The position numbers and the translations under genes were made by a program. The notes below the pieces were generated by a model. It had not been told where the DNA came from. It worked only from the letters and a program-made list of their open reading frames with translations, and ran no database searches. 64,000 nucleotides of DNA from Australimonas brisbanensis. Its GTDB lineage: Bacteria > Chloroflexota > Dehalococcoidia > Lucifugimonadales > Australimonadaceae. The DNA lies in contig JAYQTA010000004.1 in the NCBI GenBank assembly GCA_038147155.1, positions 62,001-126,000 of the forward strand, in the 5' to 3' direction. Below, piece by piece: positions 35,142-51,179 of the stretch (the stretch's first letter is position 1; the number at the start of each line of letters is the position of its first letter).

Positions 35142-36080
35142 TCAGCGGGAGATGCCCGCACGCAGGCTCGGCAGCGCCTCGCGCAGTTCGTCCACGTGCA
35201 CCGCGTAGAAGGTGCCCACCACCCGCTGCCCTGAGGTCGTCGCCACCTGCACCGCGCGGTTGATGCCCACCACCTGCCCGTGCTCATCCAGCACCGGCCC
35301 GCCCGAGTCACCGGGGTCGATGGGGGCGTCCATCACCAGGTTGCGGGTGTTGCCCGAGGAGCTCAGTTCCGTGATCTGGGAGAGCACCCCCACGTTGGCC
35401 CCCGGCGCTCCCACCGTGCCGTCGGTCTTGACCCCGGAGCCGGAGTAGCCCAAGGCCAGCAGCGGGGCGGCGATGTTCCCGGTTGAGACGTTTCCCAGCG
35501 CTAGAGGGGTTGCCTCCGGGTCAACGTCCACCAGTGCGGGGCCGTAGGACAGGAGCGCCAGATCGCGCACCGAGTCCACCGCCCGCACCGTGGCGGGGAA
35601 CGAGTCCATCCCCGCCGCGCCCTGGCGCACCGTCACGCTGGAGAACCCCTCCACCACGTGCCGGTTGGTGACGATGAGCCCGGATTCCAGCAGCCATCCG
35701 GTTCCTGAGCCACCGGGGGTGCTGATGAAGAAGACCGAGCGTTGTGCCGCCGCGTACACCGGGCCCCAGTCCACCACGTGCTGCGGGGTGGCGGTGGGCT
35801 GGGGCGTCGGCGTGGGGAAGGGCGTGGCGGTTGGCTGTGGGGTGGGCGTGGGCACCAGCGTGGGTGTGGGGAAGGGGGTGGCGGTCGGTTGAGGGGTGGG
35901 CGTGGGCAACGGGGTGGCGGTGGGCCCGGGCGTCGGCGTGGGTTGGGGAGTGGGCAGGGCCGTGAGGACCGCGGCCACGCGCTCGTCAGCGATGCGCGCG
36001 ATCTCCTCCTCGGAAGGGCCGCATGCGGATAGGGCCAGCACCAGGGCGAGGGCGAGGGGGAGGGGGAGGGGGAAGCGCAT
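35142..36080 (-). CDS. Trypsin-like serine protease lipoprotein with Pro/Thr linker
   Basis: 312 aa. The signal peptide is built from PLPLPLALAL repeats, with lipobox LSAC. Residues about 42-98 are a Pro/Thr/Ala linker made of near-repeats of PTPTPQPTATPFP; the DNA is correspondingly repetitive at 35790-35955. The protease domain has His in NRHVVE, Asp in VRDLALL and Ser in DPGDSGGPV; there is no PDZ domain. It is presumably a surface-tethered protease on a wall-spanning spacer. Divergent from the ctaA/ctaB genes. Confidence 0.88.
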   Translation of the reverse strand: MRFPLPLPLALALVLALSACGPSEEEIARIADERVAAVLTALPTPQPTPTPGPTATPLPTPTPQPTATPFPTPTLVPTPTPQPTATPFPTPTPQPTATPQHVVDWGPVYAAAQRSVFFISTPGGSGTGWLLESGLIVTNRHVVEGFSSVTVRQGAAGMDSFPATVRAVDSVRDLALLSYGPALVDVDPEATPLALGNVSTGNIAAPLLALGYSGSGVKTDGTVGAPGANVGVLSQITELSSSGNTRNLVMDAPIDPGDSGGPVLDEHGQVVGINRAVQVATTSGQRVVGTFYAVHVDELREALPSLRAGISR

Positions 36081-36151
36081 GGGCTGATGCTAGCCCACCC
36101 CTGGGGGGCTGTCACCCGCGCGCGTGGCATGGGCGCGCGTGGTCGGGTAAC

Positions 36152-36427
36152 ATGGGGTGGGCGTCACGAGCGGACGTCCGCAGCACTCCGGGCCCCGGCC
36201 CCGTGGGAACCGTGTCGATCCTCTTCTTCTGGGTGGTGGTCGCGCTGGTGAGCGTCGCAGAGGCGGCGGTCATCGTGGTGGCGTTGCGCACGCGCGTGGC
36301 CCACAATCCCGCGCGCGGGCTGGTCGGCTCGCGGCCCATGGAGATTGCCTGGACGCTCCTTCCCACGGCGTTGCTGGCGTGGCTGGTGGTGCTGTCCTAC
36401 CAAACGTGGGGAGGAGCGGGAGCGTGA
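36152..36427 (+). CDS. COX2 transmembrane-domain-only small protein
   Basis: About 91 aa from ATG 36152; GTGs at 36203 and 36212 are alternative starts. Two membrane helices (VSILFFWVVVALVSVAEAAVIVVAL and AWTLLPTALLAWLVVLSY), with SRPMEIAWTLLP between them, resemble the hairpin of cytochrome c oxidase subunit II (E-x-x-W-T-x-x-P). The CuA domain is absent. Its GTGA overlap with ctaA supports a link to oxidase assembly. It could be a truncated subunit II or a dedicated small subunit. Confidence 0.6.
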   Translation: MGWASRADVRSTPGPGPVGTVSILFFWVVVALVSVAEAAVIVVALRTRVAHNPARGLVGSRPMEIAWTLLPTALLAWLVVLSYQTWGGAGA

Positions 36428-37302
36428 ACGGGATGCAGTCGGGTCTGGTGCGCCGCGCGGGGCAGCTGGCCGCCGCCGCGGCGGTGCTCACGGTGGGTCT
36501 CATCGCCTACGGTGCGTGGGTGCGCGCCTCTGGCTCCGGCCTGGGCTGCCCCGACTGGCCCCTGTGTTACGGCACCGTGGCCCCGCACATGGCCAAGCCA
36601 GTGTGGATCGAGTGGGGGCACCGCCTCTTCGCCGGTGTGGTGGTGCTCACCGTGGCTGGCGCCGCATGGACCGCCCGGCGGGCCCAACCCTCGGATGGCG
36701 GCCTGTTCCGCCTCCTGGCATCGGTGCTGGGATTGCTGCTAGTGCAGGCGGTGCTGGGCGGCATCGTCGTCCTCACCGAACTCAACAACCTGGCGGTGCT
36801 GGTGCATTTGGCGCTGGCCATGGCCTCCCTCTCGCTGATGGTCTTGGCCGCGGTCAGCGCGCTGGCCCCCGGCGTCAGCGTGCCACTGGGCAGGGGCACC
36901 GTGCTGGGGCTGGTGGGCGGCGGGGCGCTGGTGATCCTGCTGGGCAGTTCGCTGGTTGCCACCAACGTGTGGGCCAACTGCCCCGGCCTGCCCCTGTGCG
37001 ATGGGCGCACCGACGTGGGCCCCGGAGCCCTGCACTACGCCCACCGGCTCGGCGCGGCGGCGCTGTTCGTGGCCCTGCTGGCTGCGGGGCTGCGCCTGCG
37101 CCGCTCGGGTGTACCCGTGCTGGTCAAGGGCGCCGTCCACGGCGCGCTGGGCGTGCTTGTGGCGCAGGGCGTGGTGGGCGTTGCCGGGGTGCATTGGGTG
37201 TTTCCCGAGCCGGTGCGCGTGCTGCACCTGGGCCTGGCGGGCCTGGCCTGGGCGTGCCTCTCCCTGCTGTGGGCGCTGTGGCTGCGGGGGCGGGCCGCCT
37301 GA
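36424..37302 (+). CDS. ctaA: Heme A synthase (CtaA/COX15)
   Basis: 292 aa, GTG start (ATG 36433 is an alternative). It oxidises the heme O methyl to heme A. Eight membrane helices are expected. Ligand and loop motifs are present: GSGLGCPDWPLC (Cys pair 1), WGHRLFAG, LVHLALA, CPGLPLCDG (Cys pair 2), YAHRLGA and LHLGLAG. The two-fold pattern with two extracytoplasmic Cys pairs is typical of the Bacillus-type enzyme. Overlaps the preceding gene and, at TGATG, ctaB. Confidence 0.93.
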   Translation: MNGMQSGLVRRAGQLAAAAAVLTVGLIAYGAWVRASGSGLGCPDWPLCYGTVAPHMAKPVWIEWGHRLFAGVVVLTVAGAAWTARRAQPSDGGLFRLLASVLGLLLVQAVLGGIVVLTELNNLAVLVHLALAMASLSLMVLAAVSALAPGVSVPLGRGTVLGLVGGGALVILLGSSLVATNVWANCPGLPLCDGRTDVGPGALHYAHRLGAAALFVALLAAGLRLRRSGVPVLVKGAVHGALGVLVAQGVVGVAGVHWVFPEPVRVLHLGLAGLAWACLSLLWALWLRGRAA

Positions 37303-38180
37303 TGGGGGTTCCCGTCCTGGTGCGCCAGCTCATAACCCTGGCCAAGCCGCGGGTCATCTCGTTGCTGGTAGTCACCGGCGTGTGCGGGGTTTGGAAGGCG
37401 TCCGAGGGCAGCCCTGACCCGTGGGTCATGCTCGCCGTCGCCGGATGCGGGGGCCTTGCCGCCGCAGGCTCCAATGCCATCAACCAGGGGTTCGATGCCG
37501 ACATCGATGCCGTGATGCGCCGCACCCGCAACCGCCCCGTGCCGCTGCACCACGTGCGCCCGGCGCTGGCCATCGCGGTGGGTGCGGCGTGGGTGGCGGC
37601 GGCCGTGGTGCTGCTGGGGCTGCTCACCAACTGGGCGGCGGGGCTGCTCACCCTGGCGGCGGCGGCCACCTACGTGTTCGTCTACACCCTGCTGCTCAAG
37701 CGCCGCTCTTGGAACAACATCGTCATCGGCGGGGCCGCCGGGGCCTTCCCGCCGCTCATCGGCGCTGCAGCCGTCACCGGTGGCGTGGACGCCGTGGGGC
37801 TGTACATGTTCGCCTTCGTCTTCTTCTGGACACCGCCGCATTTCTGGACCCTCTCCCTGCTGCTGCGCGACGACTACGCCGCCGTGGGTGTGCCCATGCT
37901 GGGCTCGGTCGCCTCGGAGCGGGCCACGGCGGTGCAGGTGGCGTTGTACATCGGCCTGCTCATCGCCCTCTCCTGGCTGCCCCTGGCCGCTGGGTACGGC
38001 GGGGTGATCTTCGGCGCCGTCAGCACCATCATGGGCCTGCTGTGGCTGCGGCGCACCCGCCCGCTGCTGCGGGGAGGGGCCGCGTACCGGCAGACCCTCG
38101 GTGCCTACAAGTACTCCCTGCTGCACCTGGCCGTGGTCTTCATGGCCCTGGGCCTGGAGACCCACCTCCCCTGGGCGTAG
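37302..38180 (+). CDS. ctaB: Protoheme IX farnesyltransferase (heme O synthase)
   Basis: 292 aa. UbiA-family enzyme that adds farnesyl to heme B, with the first Asp-rich motif NQGFDADIDAVMRRTRNRP, the family-defining WTPPHFWTL, and Y-x-x-L-L-L-K-R-R-S loop. Its start overlaps the ctaA stop. Together the two genes supply heme A to an aa3-type oxidase that is encoded elsewhere. Confidence 0.95.
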   Translation: MGVPVLVRQLITLAKPRVISLLVVTGVCGVWKASEGSPDPWVMLAVAGCGGLAAAGSNAINQGFDADIDAVMRRTRNRPVPLHHVRPALAIAVGAAWVAAAVVLLGLLTNWAAGLLTLAAAATYVFVYTLLLKRRSWNNIVIGGAAGAFPPLIGAAAVTGGVDAVGLYMFAFVFFWTPPHFWTLSLLLRDDYAAVGVPMLGSVASERATAVQVALYIGLLIALSWLPLAAGYGGVIFGAVSTIMGLLWLRRTRPLLRGGAAYRQTLGAYKYSLLHLAVVFMALGLETHLPWA

Positions 38181-38198
38181 ATCCCTCGCGTCGGTGCG

Positions 38199-38238
38199 TG
38201 ACCGATCGGTTGAACTGGTGACCGGTGCGTTCTATTCT
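38199..38238 (+). promoter_or_regulatory. Promoter with palindromic operator before the TetR gene
   Basis: TTGAAC (38210-38215), 17 bases, TATTCT (38233-38238). A perfect palindrome ACCGATCGGT (38201-38210) abuts the -35, and an ACCGGT palindrome lies in the spacer. These sites suit autorepression by the TetR protein encoded next. Confidence 0.6.
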
Positions 38239-38282
38239 GCTTTCAGCGCTTGCCGTTGGGGGACGGCGGCGAGGGAGGACCG

Positions 38283-38885
38283 ATGACGCGCTCGGATGAG
38301 CGAGCGTCCAATGATGACGCTCGCCTGCGGTTCAAGGATCGGGTGAAGCAGTGGCGGGAGGAGGCCATCCTCAATGCCGTTGCCGAACTGCTCCAGGCGG
38401 CCGGTTGCCAGGATCTGACCATGGACCAGATCGCCCGGCGCGTTGGCGTGGCCAAGGGCAGCCTCTACCTGCACACCACCACCCGCAACGGACTGCTGGA
38501 GCAACTGCTGGAGCGTTGGACCGTGCAGGTGCCGGAGCCGGCCACGCCGCTGGAGGGTGATGCAACCCAGCGCCTGGGCGCCCTGTGCGCCGCGCTGATG
38601 CACCCGGTTGAGCGGGCGGGCCGCGCGGATGCCCCGGCCTTCCCGTGCTGCCTGCACTCCAGTCCCTGCCCCCACGGCTGGTCCGAGCGCTGGGCGCACC
38701 TGGCGCAGCGCTACGGCGCCGACACGCTGGCTGACGCCCCGATGCTGGGCGAGGCGCTTCAGGCCCTGGCCGCCACCCTTCACGTGCGCGCCCTGGTTGC
38801 CGAGGGGCGCACGGGGGAGGCCCAGGCGCTGCTGGAGCGGTTCGTGGTGGGTTTCACCACGGCCGAGTCCGCACCGCGCACCTAG
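38283..38885 (+). CDS. TetR-family transcriptional regulator (Cys-rich ligand domain)
   Basis: 200 aa, GGGAGGA Shine-Dalgarno. An N-terminal TetR HTH (AILNAVAELLQAAGCQDLTMDQIARRVGVAKGSLYLHTTTR) is followed by a divergent effector domain containing FPCCLHSSPCPHGW, an unusual Cys/His cluster that could bind metal or heme. It follows ctaB, so control of respiratory or heme genes is plausible but unproven. The gene is separated from convergent rpoC by a perfect terminator. Confidence 0.85.
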   Translation: MTRSDERASNDDARLRFKDRVKQWREEAILNAVAELLQAAGCQDLTMDQIARRVGVAKGSLYLHTTTRNGLLEQLLERWTVQVPEPATPLEGDATQRLGALCAALMHPVERAGRADAPAFPCCLHSSPCPHGWSERWAHLAQRYGADTLADAPMLGEALQALAATLHVRALVAEGRTGEAQALLERFVVGFTTAESAPRT

Positions 38886-38900
38886 TCCGGGCGCACCCAT

Positions 38901-38954
38901 GGGAAGAAAGAGGAGGGGCCGCCTCGTTCGAGGCGGCCCCTCCTCTTTCTTCCC
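38901..38954. terminator. Perfect bidirectional terminator between tetR and rpoC
   Basis: 26-bp perfect inverted repeat with a 2-base centre: the two arms are 38901-38926 and 38929-38954. The outer arms are purine-rich on one side and T/C-rich on the other, so each strand ends with a pyrimidine-rich tail. It can end both the TetR and the rpoBC transcripts. Confidence 0.88.
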
Positions 38955-38976
38955 TGCTTTCCGTGCGTTCTCGCGG

Positions 38977-43149
<4,173 letters not shown>

Positions 43150-43212
43150 GGGCCTTCTCCTTCGGTGCTTGACACCGGGTGTGCCGGGGCGGGACCGCCC
43201 GCCCCGGGCGGT

Positions 43213-47064
<3,852 letters not shown>

Positions 47065-47122
47065 GAAGGCTCCCTTCTACTCCGGGGCCACGGGCCACTG
47101 GGGGCCATGGGCCGCATAACGG

Positions 47123-47151
47123 AAAAAGGGCCTAGCGGGGTCGGCTAGGCC
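47123..47151 (-). terminator. Intrinsic terminator in the rpoB leader (attenuator)
   Basis: On the minus strand an 8-bp stem (GGCCTAGC / GCTAGGCC, 47151-47144 and 47136-47129) with a 7-base loop is followed by CTTTTTCC. It lies between the rpoB promoter (47223-47251) and the rpoB start (47064), where termination would cut off rpoBC. A competing pairing is possible: CTAGG and GAAG at the 5' end of the leader with CCTAG and CTTC at 47138-47158. Confidence 0.68.
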
Positions 47152-47170
47152 TACGAAGAGGTTGGAGGTT

Positions 47171-47203
47171 TTAGGAACGAGCGTGCCTCACTTGGAAAGG
47201 CAT
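47171..47203 (-). CDS. Putative rpoB leader peptide (10 aa)
   Basis: ATG at 47203 with AGGAG four bases upstream encodes MPFQVRHARS followed by TAA, about 20 bases before the terminator stem. It begins within the first dozen or so transcribed bases. Position and ribosome site are those of an attenuation peptide; translation is not proven. Confidence 0.45.
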   Translation of the reverse strand: MPFQVRHARS

Positions 47204-47222
47204 ACTTCTCCTAGAAGAGCGA

Positions 47223-47251
47223 ATTTTATCGCCCATAGGGCGCTCTGTCAA
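47223..47251 (-). promoter_or_regulatory. Promoter of rpoBC
   Basis: On the minus strand TTGACA (47251-47246), 17 bases, TAAAAT (47228-47223). A near-consensus sigma-70-type promoter giving a leader of about 150 bases. Confidence 0.85.
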
Positions 47252-47308
47252 CGCTCTTGGCATACGCCCTGGGGCCGGCTGTGGTTCTCTCGCTCCCGGG
47301 GTTGGACG

Positions 47309-47336
47309 TTGACACCGGACTCCCCTGTGGTATCTT
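47309..47336 (+). promoter_or_regulatory. Promoter of the Fur-family gene
   Basis: TTGACA (47309-47314), 16 bases, TATCTT (47331-47336). The ATG at 47346 is only 9 bases beyond the -10, so the mRNA is leaderless or nearly so. Confidence 0.7.
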
Positions 47337-47341
47337 TCTAG

Positions 47342-47354
47342 GAGAATGATTATC
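47342..47354 (+). promoter_or_regulatory. Fur/PerR-box-like 6-1-6 operator
   Basis: GAGAATGATTATC fits the 6-1-6 palindrome GATAAT-N-ATTATC with one mismatch. It spans the predicted transcription start and the first codons of the regulator gene, so bound protein would block its own transcription. Confidence 0.5.
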
Positions 47355-47837
47355 CCCAATGCGGCACCCACCAGCGAGCAGCGGGCCAGCAGGCTGGACC
47401 TGCTGCTGAGGCGCCTACGCCAATCGGGCTACCGCCTCTCGGCGGCACGCCGGGCGGTGCTGGAGGCGCTGGTCCACTCCGAGGCGCACCCTGGCGCTGA
47501 GGATCTGTACCGGCAGGTGGTGGCCGAGCACCCCGCGCTCTCGCGCGCGACCGTCTATAAGACGCTGGACCTGCTGCGCGGACTGGGGGAGGTGCTGGAA
47601 CTGGAGTTCCGGGATTCCCGCATCCCCGCCAACCGGTACGACGGTCTGCGCCCCAACCCGCACCCGCACCTGGTGTGCGTGCGCTGCGGGCGCATCGACG
47701 ACATGCCGCTGGAGACCATGGACGACCAGCTCACCCAGGCCGCGGGCAGCGCCGGGTACACCCTGGAACGGTTCCGGTTCGACGTGTACGGTACGTGTCC
47801 CCAGTGCCAGGCGGCCGAGGTCCCGGGCACTGCGTAG
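47346..47837 (+). CDS. Fur/PerR-family metalloregulator
   Basis: 163 aa. N-terminal winged helix (GYRLSAARRAVLEAL, then ATVYKTLDLL) and C-terminal metal domain with the HPHLVC-x2-C block and a distal CPQC, the structural zinc site of Fur and PerR. The rubrerythrin, Fe-S reductase and DUF3501 genes that follow suggest peroxide response (PerR) rather than plain iron uptake control. Divergent from rpoB; an operator-like site overlaps its start. Confidence 0.9.
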   Translation: MIIPNAAPTSEQRASRLDLLLRRLRQSGYRLSAARRAVLEALVHSEAHPGAEDLYRQVVAEHPALSRATVYKTLDLLRGLGEVLELEFRDSRIPANRYDGLRPNPHPHLVCVRCGRIDDMPLETMDDQLTQAAGSAGYTLERFRFDVYGTCPQCQAAEVPGTA

Positions 47838-47885
47838 CGGCAAGGCCGCAAACCCACGAGGACAGAGGATCACAAGGAGGACAGT

Positions 47886-48308
<423 letters not shown>

Positions 48309-48410
48309 TCCTGCCCCATCGGGACACCTGCGGCGCCCTCCGACAGCCTCCGGGCGCGGAGGGCGCCGTTGTCTGCGGCCCCGTCCCCAACGCCGTCAGG
48401 GAGAGCACCC

Positions 48411-49712
48411 ATGACCACCCCCATTTACGACCCCAAGGACACCCGCTACTGGGATAGGGATGACCTGGAGGCCGAGATGCGCCGTCAGTACGACGTGTGC
48501 CACGGCTGCCGGTTGTGTTGGAACCTGTGCCCGGCGTTCCCGGCCATGTTCGACATCACCGACGCCGCCGAGGCTGCCGACCGCCCGCTCACGCGGGAGG
48601 AACTGAAGCCCGTCGATGACCTGTGCTTCCAGTGCAAGCTGTGCTGGGTGGTCTGCCCGTACACCGACCCTCATGAGTACCAGCTGGACGTGCCCGCGCT
48701 CATCGAGCGCTCCAAGTACGTGCGCGCCAAAGAGCAGGGCATCCCCCTCTCCAAGAAGCTGGTGGCCGACCAGGACCGCCTCGCCAAGTTGGCGGGCGGG
48801 CCCCTCGCTCCCCTGACCAACCTGGCGAACGCCACCAAGCCGGGGCGCATCGTGGCGGAGATGATCACCGGCGTGCATCGCGACGCCATTATCCCGAAGT
48901 TCCACTCCCAGACCTTCACCTCCTGGTTCCGCAAACACTACGGGGCGGCCATGCGGCCCTCCGATGCCCCCGTGCGCAAGGTCGCCTTCTTCGCCTCCTG
49001 CACCGTGGACAACAACGAGCCGCAGATAGGGAAGGCGTGCATCGCGGTGCTGGAGCACAACAACGTGGAGGTGGTGGTGCCGGAGCAGCAGTGCTGCGGC
49101 ATGCCACTGGCCGATGCAGGCGACTGGAAGGGCGCCCAGGGCAAGATGGACTACAACCTGGAGCGGCTGGCCAAGCTGGTGGACGAGGGGTACGACATCG
49201 TGGTGCCCCAGCCCACCTGCACCCTGGTGCTGCGCAACGACTACCCGAAGCACTCCGCTGAGGCGGCGGCTGCCAAGCGCGTGGCCGAGCACACCTTCGA
49301 GTTCGGCCACTACCTGGTGAACCTGGCCAAGGACAAGGTGCTCCAGCGCGACTTCAAGCAGGGGCTGGGGAAGGTCGCCTTCCATGTGGCCTGCCACACG
49401 CGCGCACAGGCGGTGGGCAACAACTCGGCGCGCGTGCTGGGCATCCTGCCCGACACCACCGTCTCCCAGGTGGAGTCGTGCTCCGGGCACGACGGCTCCT
49501 GGGGCATCTCCAAGCAGTACTTCCCTCTCTCCCTCAAGGTGGGCAAGAAGCTGTTCGACAACCTGGCCGAGGGCGCGCCCGACGTCATGATCAGCGACTG
49601 CCCCCTGGCCGCCCACCACATCGAGGTGGGCACGGGCCGCCGGCCGATCCACACCGCACAGGCGCTGGTCGTTGCCTACGGTCTGGAGGGTGGGGAGGGG
49701 GTGGGACGATGA
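48411..49712 (+). CDS. GlpC/HdrD-like Fe-S oxidoreductase
   Basis: 433 aa; ATG 48411 follows GGGAG. Two 4Fe-4S sites: CHGCRLCWNLCP and CFQCKLCWVVCP (residues about 30-95). The C-terminal half carries CCG-domain motifs (ASCTVDN ... QQCCGMPLADAG, then CHTRAQ ... SCSGHDGSWG). This fold occurs in glycerol-3-phosphate dehydrogenase C and heterodisulfide reductase D. Set between rubrerythrin and DUF3501, it probably donates electrons for peroxide reduction; this is an inference from a recurrent cluster. Confidence 0.88.
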   Translation: MTTPIYDPKDTRYWDRDDLEAEMRRQYDVCHGCRLCWNLCPAFPAMFDITDAAEAADRPLTREELKPVDDLCFQCKLCWVVCPYTDPHEYQLDVPALIERSKYVRAKEQGIPLSKKLVADQDRLAKLAGGPLAPLTNLANATKPGRIVAEMITGVHRDAIIPKFHSQTFTSWFRKHYGAAMRPSDAPVRKVAFFASCTVDNNEPQIGKACIAVLEHNNVEVVVPEQQCCGMPLADAGDWKGAQGKMDYNLERLAKLVDEGYDIVVPQPTCTLVLRNDYPKHSAEAAAAKRVAEHTFEFGHYLVNLAKDKVLQRDFKQGLGKVAFHVACHTRAQAVGNNSARVLGILPDTTVSQVESCSGHDGSWGISKQYFPLSLKVGKKLFDNLAEGAPDVMISDCPLAAHHIEVGTGRRPIHTAQALVVAYGLEGGEGVGR

Positions 49713-50296
49713 AGACGCTGACCCTGGCAGACGTGGGCGACATCGCCTCCTACGAGCTGGAGCGCCCCACCTCCCGCCCACGCGTCATCGAACTGAAGAG
49801 GCACCGGCGCGTGGGCGTGGGGCCCGTGGTGAGCATGGTGTTCGAGAACCGCGACACCGTGCGCTTCCAGGTGCAGGAGATGATGCGCGCCGAGCGCATC
49901 GTGGGCGCCGAGCGGGTGCAGGAGGAGTTGGACATCTACAACCAGCTCCTGCCCGGCGAGAACGAACTCTCCGCCACGCTGCTCATCGAGGTGAGCGACC
50001 GCTCCGTGCTGCGTCAGGTGCTGGATAGCTTCATCGGCGTGGACCGAGGCGGCACCACGTACCTCGAGGTGGACGGGCAGGGCGTGGAGGGCGAGTACGA
50101 GGGCGGGCGCTCCAACGAGGTGCAGGTGAGCGCCGTCCACTACGTGCGCTTCGCCCTCACCCCGGCGCAGGCCCAGGCGGTGCGCTCCGGCGCGCCCGCG
50201 GCCCTGCGCATCGACCACGCCGACTATCACCACCGGGTGGAGCTGGCCGCCGACGTGCGCGAGCAGTTGGCCGCCGACCTGGCCCCGGACGCCTAG
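49709..50296 (+). CDS. DUF3501 family protein
   Basis: 195 aa; start overlaps the preceding stop (ATGA). VGPVVSMVFENRDTVRFQVQEMMRAERI and LPGENELSATLLIE are the DUF3501 hallmarks. The function is unknown, but the order rubrerythrin, Fe-S oxidoreductase, DUF3501 recurs in many genomes. Its last 4 bases overlap a convergent gene. Confidence 0.88.
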   Translation: MKTLTLADVGDIASYELERPTSRPRVIELKRHRRVGVGPVVSMVFENRDTVRFQVQEMMRAERIVGAERVQEELDIYNQLLPGENELSATLLIEVSDRSVLRQVLDSFIGVDRGGTTYLEVDGQGVEGEYEGGRSNEVQVSAVHYVRFALTPAQAQAVRSGAPAALRIDHADYHHRVELAADVREQLAADLAPDA

Positions 50297-51177
50297 CGCG
50301 CCCGCGCCAGCGCCGCCTCCAGTTCCGTGAGCGTGGCGTATCCCTCGAAGCGCGCGCTGATGTGCCCGTCGCGGCCGATGACGAAGGCCCACGACTCGTT
50401 GCGATAGCCGGGCAGGGCCGTGAGGCCCCAGTCCATGGGGGCCGGCGCGTGGCGTGCCAGGGTCAGGTCGCCCGCGATCTCGGCGGGGTTGTCGTAGACC
50501 TCCACGTGGATGAAGTTCGCCTCACCCTCGTGGGTCGCCGCCAGTTCCGCCAGCGCATCCACCTGTGGCCCGCAGGTGGGCGCGGTGCAGTAGGCGGGTG
50601 AGGCGAACACCACCACGGTGGGCCGTCCGGAGAAGAGCGCCTCGTCCACGGAGAGCCGGTAGAGCGCCGGGCGCGCGCGCGGATCCGAGGTGATGACACG
50701 CAGGTCGCCCCCCGCGTCAGCCAGCGTCTTGGTGGGCGTGAAGGGCGGCACCTGGCCCACCTGGGGCACTGGCGATGCCGCCGACACATCGAACGCCAGC
50801 CTGGCCGTGGGCGCGAAGCGCGAATCGTCCACCTCAACCGTCAGTTCCCAGCGACCCGGCGCATCCAGATCCAGCACCCCGGCGTAGGAGCCGCGCGTGC
50901 CGAATGGCCAGGCCGCGAACCCGGCTTCCACCGTGATGGTGGGCGTGCCCGCCCCATCTAGGGGGCGGGCGCTGAACATGACGGCGGGCGTATCCACCAG
51001 CGCCGTGGGTGATTCCAGCAGGAAGGCCACCCGCTGCGCCCCCGGCACCAGGTCACGGGTGGCCAAGATCACAATCACCGGCGCGGGCCCCGCCGGGGTG
51101 GGCGTTGCGGCGGGCGCGGGCGCGGCGCAGGCGGCCAGTGCCAGCCCCGTCATCAGGAGTACTAGCGAGCGGCGCAC
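50293..51177 (-). CDS. Thioredoxin-like lipoprotein
   Basis: 294 aa, GTG start. Lipobox LAAC, then an Ala/Pro/Thr linker. An N-terminal Ig-like domain (about 35-135: FAAWPFGTRGSYAGVLDLDAPGRWELTVEVD) precedes a thioredoxin-like domain with two cysteines in CTAPTC (about 197-202), unlike the usual CxxC. Such SCO/TlpA-like proteins handle copper or disulfides outside the membrane. It follows the DipZ-like gene by 2 bp, so both form one unit. Confidence 0.78.
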   Translation of the reverse strand: MRRSLVLLMTGLALAACAAPAPAATPTPAGPAPVIVILATRDLVPGAQRVAFLLESPTALVDTPAVMFSARPLDGAGTPTITVEAGFAAWPFGTRGSYAGVLDLDAPGRWELTVEVDDSRFAPTARLAFDVSAASPVPQVGQVPPFTPTKTLADAGGDLRVITSDPRARPALYRLSVDEALFSGRPTVVVFASPAYCTAPTCGPQVDALAELAATHEGEANFIHVEVYDNPAEIAGDLTLARHAPAPMDWGLTALPGYRNESWAFVIGRDGHISARFEGYATLTELEAALARAR

Positions 51178-51179
51178 CG

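Noticed and set aside
35740..35960. Short periodic repeats that resemble a CRISPR or minisatellite
   Set aside because: They encode the Pro/Thr linker of the protease lipoprotein in frame; units are imperfect and there are no spacers.
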